Origin: Nocardioides sp. JQ2195
Lineage (GTDB): Bacteria > Actinomycetota > Actinomycetes > Propionibacteriales > Nocardioidaceae
Reading direction: 5' to 3'
DNA: 64,000 nucleotides
Assembly (NCBI RefSeq): GCF_012272695.1
Contig: NZ_CP050902.1
Location: 1,364,001-1,428,000, forward strand
The position numbers and the translations under genes were made by a program. The notes under the pieces were generated by a model, which saw only the letters and a list, made by a program, of their open reading frames with translations, was not told where the DNA came from and searched no databases. Position 1 is the first letter of the stretch; each line of letters begins with the position of its first letter. Shown one piece after another: positions 52,369-59,900 of the stretch.

Positions 52369-52833
52369 CTATTCCACCTCGAGCTCGGTTGCGCCGGTCA
52401 TCGCGACCAGCTCGTCGAAGGTCGTGCTGAACACCGCCGCGGGATGGCCCGCGGCGGCCCAGACCACGTCGTACCTGCGCAGCCACGGGTCGATGAACGT
52501 CGGCACCGGCGTCGGGTGGGCGATGGGGGAGACCCCGCCGATCACCTGGCCGGTGTGGTGCCTGACGAAGTCAGGCCTGGCCCGCTTGAGCGGCCCGGTG
52601 GTCGCCTCGACCTTCGCGGTGTCGACGCGGTGCGCGCCGCTGGTCAGGACCAGCACCGGTTTGTCGTCGGAGTCGAAGAGCAGGCTGTTCGCGATCGCAC
52701 CGACCTCGCAGCCCAACGCGTCCGCGGCGAGGGCCGCGGTGTGCACGGAGTCGGGCAGCACGACGATCTCGCCGGAGCCGCCCTTCTCGGCCAGGGCGGC
52801 CCGGAACTTCTCGATGGAGGCGTGTTCAGCCAT
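52369..52833 (-). CDS. YbaK/EbsC-type aminoacyl-tRNA deacylase
   Basis: 154 residues of the YbaK/ProX editing fold. VHTAALAADALGCEVGAIANSLLF contains the conserved G-C-x-x-x-x-I-x-x-S pattern with the catalytic-site Lys expected nearby. LVLTSGAHRVDTAKV and VIGGVSPIAHPTPVPTFID (the G-G-V-x-P loop) complete the site. It probably hydrolyses misacylated tRNA such as Cys- or Ala-tRNA(Pro). The ATG at 52833 is 7 nt from TAGAGT (complement of 52841-52846), leaderless; longer frames start above the promoter. Confidence 0.9.
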   Translation of the reverse strand: MAEHASIEKFRAALAEKGGSGEIVVLPDSVHTAALAADALGCEVGAIANSLLFDSDDKPVLVLTSGAHRVDTAKVEATTGPLKRARPDFVRHHTGQVIGGVSPIAHPTPVPTFIDPWLRRYDVVWAAAGHPAAVFSTTFDELVAMTGATELEVE

Positions 52834-52930
52834 GCGGCAGACTCTAGCGGTGCGCCGGACGGTCATGGTGTGTCAGGAGGTTTGCAGCTCGCGAGGCCGG
52901 GAAGACCACTCGGCGAGACGAAGGGGACCC

Positions 52931-53245
52931 ATGGGATTCGAAGTAGTCGTTGCCGACATCAACGCTGCGGCCACGAAGCTGCGGGAAGCCGCGAGGGGCG
53001 TCAAGGACGCCGACCCGAGCGCCGACATCGACGACATCGCCACGGCACTCCCCGGAAGCAGGAGCGGGCCCAAGGCCACCGCGCTGGGCACAGCGTGGAA
53101 GTCCCGGTTCAAGAAGTGGCACGACGACGCGGTGGCCGAGGCCCGGGAGCAGGAGAAGAGCGCCGATTCCTACGACGCCTCCGACTACGCCTCCGACCTG
53201 CGGATCCGCCAGCACGGGCTGTACCACCGGAGGGGGATCGAGTAG
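52931..53245 (+). CDS. small helical WXG100-like protein
   Basis: 104 residues, nearly all helical: INAAATKLREAARGVKDAD, a short break, then ALGTAWKSRFKKWHDDAVAE and a tail with repeated Y-D-A-S-D-Y-A-S-D. Size, Trp in the central turn (AWKSRF) and position before a larger protein with a similar N-terminus suggest a WXG100/EsxA-like partner, but the W-x-G motif itself is absent. GAAGGGG lies upstream of the ATG. First of four tightly packed genes. Confidence 0.7.
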   Translation: MGFEVVVADINAAATKLREAARGVKDADPSADIDDIATALPGSRSGPKATALGTAWKSRFKKWHDDAVAEAREQEKSADSYDASDYASDLRIRQHGLYHRRGIE

Positions 53246-53247
53246 GG

Positions 53248-54816
53248 ATGGTGTCCATCGACAACCTCATCGACTGGAAGCCCGGGGATCTCGACACGGT
53301 GGCCGATGTGCTGATCAAGCAGCGCAAGGCGTTGGTCGACCTGCAGGACGAGATCGACGACTCCGATCCGCCGCTGAGCTGGGCCAGCCAGGCAGGGGAC
53401 AACGCGCGCACGTCGCACGAGAAGCTGCGGCTCCGGCTCAACGACATGGTGGCCGAGGTCTCCGACATCTCCGTCTCCCTCGTCGAGTCCGAGCGGCTGA
53501 TGAAGGCAGCCAGGACCAAGCTGACCGACGCGCTCGCCCTCGCCCGGACCAAGGGCTACACCGTGGACCACGCCACCGGCTCGGTCACCGATCCCGCCAC
53601 GTACGTGCACGAGGTCGACGTGTCGCACGCGCAGCGCTCGTTGCAGGTGATCGCCGATGACATCGGCTCGGCGCTCACCGATGCCGACGACGCCGACGCC
53701 GCCTTGGCCAAGGCGCTCGACGCCGCGGCCAAGGGCAAGGTGGACGGTGGTGACGAGACGCTCTCCGAGGCGGCGATCCAGCTGCCGCCGTCGATGGACG
53801 ACCTCACCCAGGAGGAGCTCGTCGAGCTTCTCGGCGGAGACATCGCGATCAGCACGATCAGCGCGTTCCTCGACGCCGAGCTCGAGTTCGCCACGTGGGA
53901 GCTCGAGGGGAAGGCCGAGGCCCAGTACGTCGTGATGGCGGACGGGACCGTCAGGATGTCCCTCTCCCTGGAGGCCGGTCTCGGGCGCGAGATCGAGGTG
54001 GCCGGCACGGAGGCCGACGTCTCGGCCGGGGGCACGACCTCCTTGGAGCTGTCGTTCGACTCGCCGGAGGAGGCCAAGAAGTTCCTCGACGGCCTCGACG
54101 ACGCGACCCTGGAGTTCGACGGCCTCGGCGACTTCATGAGTCCCGGCGCGACGGTGGTGTCGAACGTCGCGGACTACGTGATGAAGCAGGACATCACCAG
54201 CTTCAAGGTCGGCGTCTACGGCCAGGGTGAGGTCGAGACGGACTCGCCCCTCGGACAGGCCACGATGTCCGGACGGCTGGATGCCTACTACGACGTGGTC
54301 AAGGAGGAGATGGGCATCAAGGTGACCGGAAAGCTGGATGTTGACAACGTGGCCGGTCACCAGGACGTCAGCGGGGCTGTCGAGCTCTCCGGAGAGCTCA
54401 CCGCGAAGAAGAACGGCGACTTCAACGACTTCACGCTCTCGGGGAAGATCGAGGCCAGTGCCCTCAACCAGAAGCTCGGCCTCGACCTGCCTCCCGGCAC
54501 CAGCACCGGCCAGGGGTTGGACGTCGAGCTGAAGGTCACCGCCGACAACCCTGCGGCGGAGGCCATCAAGTCGGCCGTGGCCCGCGGCGACATGGACGAA
54601 GCCACCGAGCTGGCCATGGAGAACGGCAGGGTCGTCATCCGCCAGACCACCATCGAGTCGTTGGCCAGCGAGGAGATCGAGTTCGATGCCGGGGTCGGCG
54701 GGGCGGAGATCGAGTACGGCGCATCCGTCGAGACGGCCAACGTGGTCTTCGTGCGCCCGGAAGGGTCGCACGACCTGGTCCAGCTGGACCTCTCGCAGCT
54801 GCCTGCAGGAAAGTGA
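53248..54816 (+). CDS. 522-residue protein with LXG/WXG-like helical head and beta-rich body
   Basis: 522 residues from the ATG at 53248, 2 bp after the previous stop. Residues 1-140 are helical in the manner of WXG/LXG heads (WKPGDLDTVADVLIKQRKAL, then LSWASQAGDNARTSHEKLR). About 180-210 is an acidic helix. Residues 215-520 look beta-rich with alternating hydrophobic strands (YVVMADGTVRMSLSLEAGLG, LDAYYDVVKEEMGIKVTGKL). No known catalytic motif. It could be a type VII-exported structural protein; no toxin domain or immunity gene is seen. The open frame extends far upstream (to 51211) through other genes and is not coding there. Confidence 0.72.
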   Translation: MVSIDNLIDWKPGDLDTVADVLIKQRKALVDLQDEIDDSDPPLSWASQAGDNARTSHEKLRLRLNDMVAEVSDISVSLVESERLMKAARTKLTDALALARTKGYTVDHATGSVTDPATYVHEVDVSHAQRSLQVIADDIGSALTDADDADAALAKALDAAAKGKVDGGDETLSEAAIQLPPSMDDLTQEELVELLGGDIAISTISAFLDAELEFATWELEGKAEAQYVVMADGTVRMSLSLEAGLGREIEVAGTEADVSAGGTTSLELSFDSPEEAKKFLDGLDDATLEFDGLGDFMSPGATVVSNVADYVMKQDITSFKVGVYGQGEVETDSPLGQATMSGRLDAYYDVVKEEMGIKVTGKLDVDNVAGHQDVSGAVELSGELTAKKNGDFNDFTLSGKIEASALNQKLGLDLPPGTSTGQGLDVELKVTADNPAAEAIKSAVARGDMDEATELAMENGRVVIRQTTIESLASEEIEFDAGVGGAEIEYGASVETANVVFVRPEGSHDLVQLDLSQLPAGK

Positions 54817-54822
54817 TCCGAC

Positions 54823-55296
54823 GTGTTGACACCCCTCACCTCTGCGCACCTTGGCCCGATGACCCTGCCCGTCCCGGCCGTTGCGCCCAGCCACTTCAGT
54901 GGCAGGCACGGCGAGATGTGGCAGTGGCTCGGCGACGGTCGGGAGCTGATCAGCCTCTCCCTGGCCGTGCGCGAGACCAGGCTGGGCACCCCGCAAGGCG
55001 TGGCCGACCACCTCAGCTGGGAGATCGACCGGATCCGCAAGCAGCTCGATGCAGGCGCTGACTCCCGGGTGCATGCCGGAGTCGACGTACGCGTCCGCGG
55101 CGCCGTGGGATCCGCAGCCGCGGACGTCGACGGCACGCAGCGCTCCTTGGAGGTGCGCAACCGGCTGGTCGTGACCACCGACGGCGCCCACATGCACCTG
55201 GTGCAGGTGATGGTGCGCGACCACGAGGCCGGCAGGGAGCTCGCCTCGGAGATCTCGTCAGGACTCGTCGTCGAGCCGTGGAACCTGCCCGGATGA
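54823..55296 (+). CDS. LpqN/DcrB-like small protein of the cluster
   Basis: 157 residues. Pattern of the PsbP/LpqN-like fold: FSGRHGEMWQWLGDGRELIS, LSLAVRETR, an amphipathic helix DHLSWEIDRIRKQL, then paired strands (RNRLVVTTDGAHMHLVQVMV). Proteins of this fold often accompany type VII secretion clusters, but similarity is judged by eye. GTG start 6 bp after the previous gene with AGGAAA upstream; an ATG at 54859 is an alternative. Coupled by ATGA to the next gene. Confidence 0.75.
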   Translation: MLTPLTSAHLGPMTLPVPAVAPSHFSGRHGEMWQWLGDGRELISLSLAVRETRLGTPQGVADHLSWEIDRIRKQLDAGADSRVHAGVDVRVRGAVGSAAADVDGTQRSLEVRNRLVVTTDGAHMHLVQVMVRDHEAGRELASEISSGLVVEPWNLPG

Positions 55297-55667
55297 AGGC
55301 CGCGATCGGGTGCTTGGCGGTGGTCGGGCTGGGCTTCGTCCTCCTGCTCGGCCTGGCCTTCTTCCTCATCGCCGACACCGAGGACCAGGGCGACCTGACG
55401 AAAGAGGTCGAGGTCACCGTCACCAAGTCCGAGAAGTGGCGCAAGAACAGCAGCGGCCACAACGTCGACTACACCTATCGCTTCCGTGGCCAGCGTTTCG
55501 TCAACGAGACGTGGATCTCCAACGTGGGCTGGATGCCCGGTGAACCGCTGAGTGCCTGCATCAGTCCCGACGAACCGGAGCGGCACGCGCTGCGGACGAA
55601 CGGCACCGAGGTCTGCGGCGACGACTTCATCGACTTCACCGTGGAGACGGCCGAGCCGGCTCCGTGA
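55293..55667 (+). CDS. single-pass DUF3592-like protein
   Basis: 124 residues. N-terminal membrane helix (IGCLAVVGLGFVLLLGLAFFL), then a DUF3592-like extracytoplasmic domain: VEVTVTKSEKWRKNSSGHNV, YTYRFRGQRFVNETWIS, GEPLSACISPDEPERHAL. Two cysteines (SACIS and EVCGDDF) could form a disulfide. Start overlaps the previous stop as ATGA. Last gene of the four-gene cluster; the intergenic SOS control region follows. Confidence 0.8.
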   Translation: MKAAIGCLAVVGLGFVLLLGLAFFLIADTEDQGDLTKEVEVTVTKSEKWRKNSSGHNVDYTYRFRGQRFVNETWISNVGWMPGEPLSACISPDEPERHALRTNGTEVCGDDFIDFTVETAEPAP

Positions 55668-55737
55668 GCCTGGCCCGTGCGCCTGGCCCTGCGAGCCTGC
55701 CCCGTGGCGCATCTTCCCGAATCACGTCTCCGATCAT
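55668..55737. other. spacer between the WXG-like cluster and the 14-bp repeats
   Basis: No gene, hairpin or promoter is recognised in these 70 bp; the first half repeats short GCCTG and GCCC motifs. The whole gap to the next gene is 354 bp, and the rest is described under the repeat, promoter and leader entries. Confidence 0.5.
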
Positions 55738-55792
55738 CTTCCGGTCAGGTTTCTCCGGTCAGGATTCTCCGGACAGGTTTCTCCGGACAGGG
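55738..55792 (+). repeat. four 14-bp direct repeats upstream of the SOS promoter
   Basis: Units TTCTCCGGTCAGGA, TTCTCCGGACAGGT and TTCTCCGGACAGGG follow one another at 55751, 55765 and 55779 with no spacer. A slightly shorter copy (CTTCCGGTCAGGT) precedes them. The array ends 2 bp before the -35 element. The 14-bp period does not place sites on one helix face, unlike typical activator arrays. Confidence 0.85.
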
Positions 55793-55793
55793 G

Positions 55794-55847
55794 TTGAGTC
55801 CTGTCCGTGTGCCGGTGTACCTTTGAGGTGTTCGAACAAATGTTCGA
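55794..55847 (+). promoter_or_regulatory. LexA-controlled SOS promoter
   Basis: TTGAGT (55794-55799) and TACCTT (55818-55823) are spaced by 18 bp. The perfect palindrome TCGAACAAATGTTCGA (55832-55847) follows directly. It matches the actinobacterial/Gram-positive LexA box TCGAACN4GTTCGA exactly. A start near 55830 would put the operator over the initiation site. It controls the DUF6504-HEPN-dnaE2 operon. Confidence 0.9.
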
Positions 55848-55853
55848 TCGCTC

Positions 55854-55945
55854 CCCGGTGGGGGCGACCTCGACCCCCGCCTCCACCGGGCTCACGCCAG
55901 CAGCACGGGCCGCAGCAGCACAGCCGCGGCACAGACCGGCGTGAG
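55854..55945 (+). ncRNA. structured 5' leader of the SOS operon (candidate RNA element)
   Basis: 55854-55866 pair with 55878-55890 over 13 consecutive base pairs (one G-U) around an 11-nt loop. The next base begins a second stem, CTCACGCC (55891-55898) with GGCGTGAG (55938-55945). That encloses a third, GCCGC (55909-55913) with GCGGC (55926-55930). The stems abut and could stack. No T-run follows, so it is not an ordinary terminator. The rest of the leader to 56021 is unstructured by eye and purine-rich near the AAGGAG site. Confidence 0.5.
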
Positions 55946-56021
55946 GTCGCAGCACCGGGGTCGGAGGGGTCGAGAAGAGACAGGGGTCGAAACCGTCTGA
56001 AGCTCTGGGGAAGGAGCGGAA

Positions 56022-56426
56022 ATGCGTCGGTACGACGATCCCGTGGAAGTGCGCAGGGGAATGGTGGGACAGCCCGGCCGTCAGGTCGAGGCGCCCGAGC
56101 AGTTCCTCTGGCGCGGCAAGCTGTGGAAGGTGCGCGAGGTCGTCGCGCACTGGGTCGAGACCGGGCCGTGGTGGCAGTCCGCCGACGCCCGTGCCTTGGT
56201 CGGGACCGACGGGGAAGAGGTGCCCCGCCGATCGGCGGGCAGGTCGCCCGGCAGGTCGCCCGGCAGGGGACTGTCGGTGGCCAGTGCTGGACTGCTCTCA
56301 GAACGGGAGATGTGGCGGGTCGAGGCCGGCTGCGGAATGAGCGGGGGCCTGGGCACCACGGGGGTCTTCGACCTCTCCTTCTCCTGGACTGACGGCAACT
56401 GGCAGCTCCTCGGCTGCGCGGACTGA
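56022..56426 (+). CDS. DUF6504 protein (ImuB C-terminal-like)
   Basis: 134 residues. Conserved FLWRGKLWKVREVVAHWVE and the C-terminal W-R-V-E-A plus FDLSFSWTDGNWQLLG make it a DUF6504 protein. I recall the family being related to the region that follows the polymerase fold in actinobacterial ImuB-like proteins. Here it is free-standing and leads the dnaE2 operon. A central insertion (R-S-A-G-R-S-P-G-R-S-P-G-R) comes from short GGCAGGTCGCCC repeats. AAGGAG lies 5 nt before the ATG. Likely recruited during SOS translesion synthesis; not demonstrated. Confidence 0.85.
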   Translation: MRRYDDPVEVRRGMVGQPGRQVEAPEQFLWRGKLWKVREVVAHWVETGPWWQSADARALVGTDGEEVPRRSAGRSPGRSPGRGLSVASAGLLSEREMWRVEAGCGMSGGLGTTGVFDLSFSWTDGNWQLLGCAD

Positions 56427-56440
56427 AGGGCGGACGACCC

Positions 56441-56941
56441 ATGACCACGATGAACCCCTACTGCCTCCCGGCAACGACCCACTCCTACCTCGAGCGGGCC
56501 GCCGAGTCCCTGCGTGAGGCCATCACCGCGACCGAGGTTCCTGCTCGTTATGCCTGCGCCCATGTCGCAGCACTGCGGGCTGCTGCTGCCCTGATCGCGG
56601 CCAGGGCCGTGCCCGTGGCGGCGACCAGCCGACGACGTGCCCAGAAGAATGCCTGGGTGCTGCTCGCCGAGGTGGCCCCCGAGCTCGCCGAGTGGGCGAC
56701 GTTCTTCGCCTCCGGCGCTGCCAAGCGAGCTGCCGCCGAGGCCGGCTCGACCCGAGCCGTCACCGAGCGCGAGGCCGACGACCTGGTCCGTGAGTCCGAT
56801 CGGTTCCTGGCCGTCATCGAGCAGTCGCTCGGCCTGTCTCCCCACGTGTCCCACGACGGTCAACTGGCACTGCGGGCCGGAGGCGCACGCTGGGTGGAGG
56901 GCGCCGGCGTCCTCGACGAGCAAGCCGGGAGAAGTGCCTGA
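56441..56941 (+). CDS. SAV_6107-type HEPN-domain protein
   Basis: 166 residues, all helical. SYLERAAESLREAITATEVP, then RYACAHVAALRAAAALIAAR and a C-terminal helical pair (ADDLVRESDRFLAVIEQSL) follow the pattern of the SAV_6107 HEPN family. The R-x4-6-H motif of RNase HEPN domains is only partly visible (R-Y-A-C-A-H). The family is regularly encoded directly before DnaE-type polymerases in actinobacteria. Its reading frame overlaps the dnaE2 start by 8 bp, so translation is coupled. Confidence 0.85.
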   Translation: MTTMNPYCLPATTHSYLERAAESLREAITATEVPARYACAHVAALRAAAALIAARAVPVAATSRRRAQKNAWVLLAEVAPELAEWATFFASGAAKRAAAEAGSTRAVTEREADDLVRESDRFLAVIEQSLGLSPHVSHDGQLALRAGGARWVEGAGVLDEQAGRSA

Positions 56942-59900
56942 CCCGTTCGTCCATCTCCACGTGGCCTCGGGCTACTCGCTCCAGCACGGCGCAAGCCATC
57001 CCCACGTGCTGGTCGAGCGCGCCCTCGAGCAGGAGATGGACACGCTTGCGCTGACCGATCGCAACGGCACCTACGGTGCGGTGCGGTTCGTCAAGGCCTG
57101 CCAGCAGGCCGGGATCCGACCGGTGCTGGGGGTGGACCTGGCGTATGCGGGGTCTCCGTGGCGTGGTGTCGAGACGGCTCGTTCCTCGCCTCCTCAACCA
57201 CCGTCGGGGGCAGGGCGCCCCCGCACGCCGGTGCGCGGCGGTGCATTTCGCGAGCAGGGGCTCCCGCGGGCGGTGTTCCTGGCCTCGGGCAAGGCCGGAT
57301 GGGCGGCGATCTGCCGACTCGTCTCGGCCACCCACCTGGCCGGCGAGCGAGGTCGGCCGGTGACCACGCCCGAGCTGATCGCCGAGCACCTCGGAGACGA
57401 CGTGCTCGTGCTGCTCGGGCCGACCTCGACGCTGGGCGACGCCGCCACGGCGCGTCGCGACGACCATGCCCGCGCGGTCCTCGACCGCTGGCGCGAGATC
57501 GTGCCGCCCGGCAACCTGGTGGTCGAGGTGACCTCCCACCGGCTCCCGGGCCACGGCCCGGGGTCATCACCCCACGCCGCCCGGATGGTCGGGGTGGCTC
57601 GCAGCGCCGGCCTCCCGGTGGTGCTGTCCAATGCCGTCCGGTACGCCGATCGGCTCGACGCCCCGACCATCGACGTGCTCGACGCAGCCCGCACCCTGGT
57701 CCCGCTGGGCTCGGCCGGGTTGTCCCGTGTCGGGCCGGGCGGCTTCCGGGGCAACGCCGAGGGCTTCCTCAAGTCCGGCAAGCAGATGCACGACGTGGCC
57801 GAGGAGATCTGCCGCCATGCCGGGCTCGGGAACGACACCGCCCACGCCGGCCAGGAGCTGCTGGCCCAGACCCGGAAGATCGCGGATCGATGTGTGATCG
57901 ACCCGAAGGCTGACCTGGGCCTGGGGGAGATCCACTTCCCGGAGTTCGAGTTCGCGCGAGGCACGAGCTCGCTCGCTCCTCGCGATCACGAACGAAGGTT
58001 GAGGAGCGTCGGTCCGAACCGACGCGGTAGCGGCGGGACGGACGACGCGTCTCGGAACCAGGCCGCCGATGCGGCGCTGCGCCAGCGGTGCGAGGGGGCG
58101 ATCGGGTGGCGCTACGGAAACGCTCCTCGACAACGCATCTGGAAGCGGCTCGACGACGAGCTGGAGGTGATCCGCGAGCTCGGCTACGCGTCGTACTTCC
58201 TCACCGTGGGCGACGTGGTCGACCTGATCCGGGAGATGAAGGTCCGGGTGGCCGCGCGAGGTTCGGGCGCCGGCAGCCTGGTCAACTACCTGCTCGGCGT
58301 CTCCGGCGTCGACCCGATCCGACACGGCCTGCTGATGGAGCGGTTCCTCTCACCGCTGCGCCAGGACCTGCCCGACATCGACGTCGACGTGGAGTCCGCG
58401 CGACGGCTCGAGGTCTACGACGCCATCCTCGACACCTATGGCGGGGAGCGGTGCGTGGCGGTCTCGATGATGGAGACCTATCGGGTGCGCCACGCGGTGC
58501 GCGACGTCGGGGCCGCCCTCGGCATGCCGCCCGGCGAGACCGATGCGATCGCCAAGGCCTTCCCCCACATCCGCGCAAGGGACGCCCGGATGGCGCTGCG
58601 CGACCTGCCCGAGCTCCGCGCCAGTGGCCTGGGCGAGCAGAGGCTCGACATGTTCTTCGGCCTGGTCGAGCGGCTCGACGGGCTGCCCCGACACATCGCC
58701 ATGCACCCCTGCGGCGTGCTGCTCTCCGACACGACCCTGCTCGACCGTACCCCGGTGGAGGCCAGCTGGGCCGGCTACCCGATGAGCCAGTTCGACAAGG
58801 ACGACGTCGAAGACCTCGGCCTGCTCAAGCTCGACGTGCTCGGCATCCGCATGCAGTCGGCGATGGCCCACGCACTCACCGAGATCAAGCGGGTCGACGA
58901 CGTCGACATCGACCTCGACAGCGAGGCCGAGGTGCCCTTCGACGACGCCACCACCTTCGAGATGATCAGTGACTCCAAGACGCTGGGGGTCTTCCAGATC
59001 GAGTCGCCCGGCCAACGGGAGCTGGTCGGCAAGTCCGGCATCGACAGCTTCTCCGACATCATCACCGACATCTCGCTGTTCCGGCCCGGGCCGGTCAAGA
59101 GCGACATGATCACGCCGTACCTCAATGCCAAGCAGGGCTGGAAGATGCCCTCCTACCTGCACGACGACCTCAAGCCGATCCTCGGGCAGACCCACGGCGT
59201 CGTGGTCTTCCACGAGCAGGTCATCGAGATCATCGCCCAGTTCGCCGGGGTGACCTACGCCGAGGCCGACGAGAAGCGGCGGGCGCTGGGCGACACCGAG
59301 GGCATGGCCGACACGAAGACCTGGTTCTTCCCGCGGTGCTTGGGGCTGGGCTACAGCACGCGGGTCGCCGAACAGATCTGGAAGATCCTCGAGGCCTTCG
59401 CCTCGTTCGGGTTCTGCAAGGCCCACGCCGCCGCGTTCGCGCTGCCGACCTACCAGTCCGCCTGGCTCAAGGCGCACTGGCCGGCGCACTTCCTCTCCGG
59501 TGTGCTCACCCACGACCCCGGCATGTACCCCAAGCGGCTGATCCTCGACGACGCCCGCCAGTTCGGCATCACCGTGCTCGGGCTCGACGTGAACCACAGC
59601 GAGAAGGCATTCACCGTCGAACGCGTCGATGATGGCTACGGCATCCGCCTCGCGCTCTCCGAGGTCAAGGGCATCAACGAGGGTGAGGTCGAGCGCATCG
59701 TCAGCGCGCGTCCGTTCCATTCCCTGAGCGACCTCTGGCACCGCGCCCATGTCTCCCGGCCGGTGTGCGAGCGCCTGGTGCTGACCGGTGCCTTCGACTC
59801 CGTCTATCGGATCGGGTCCCCCCACGACGTACGCCGTCGGGGTTCGGTGACTCGGCGCGACCTGCTGCTGCAGGTCGCCGAGCTCGATCGGCTGGCCCGG

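Noticed and set aside
51211..53247. Upstream extension of the 522-residue protein to 1201 codons
   Set aside because: Passes through the ArsC-like and YbaK genes and the small WXG-like gene in another phase; the ATG at 53248 has the conserved start.
53248..54816. Polymorphic toxin
   Set aside because: No nuclease, ADP-ribosylase or other toxin motif is visible at the C-terminus, and no immunity-like gene follows.
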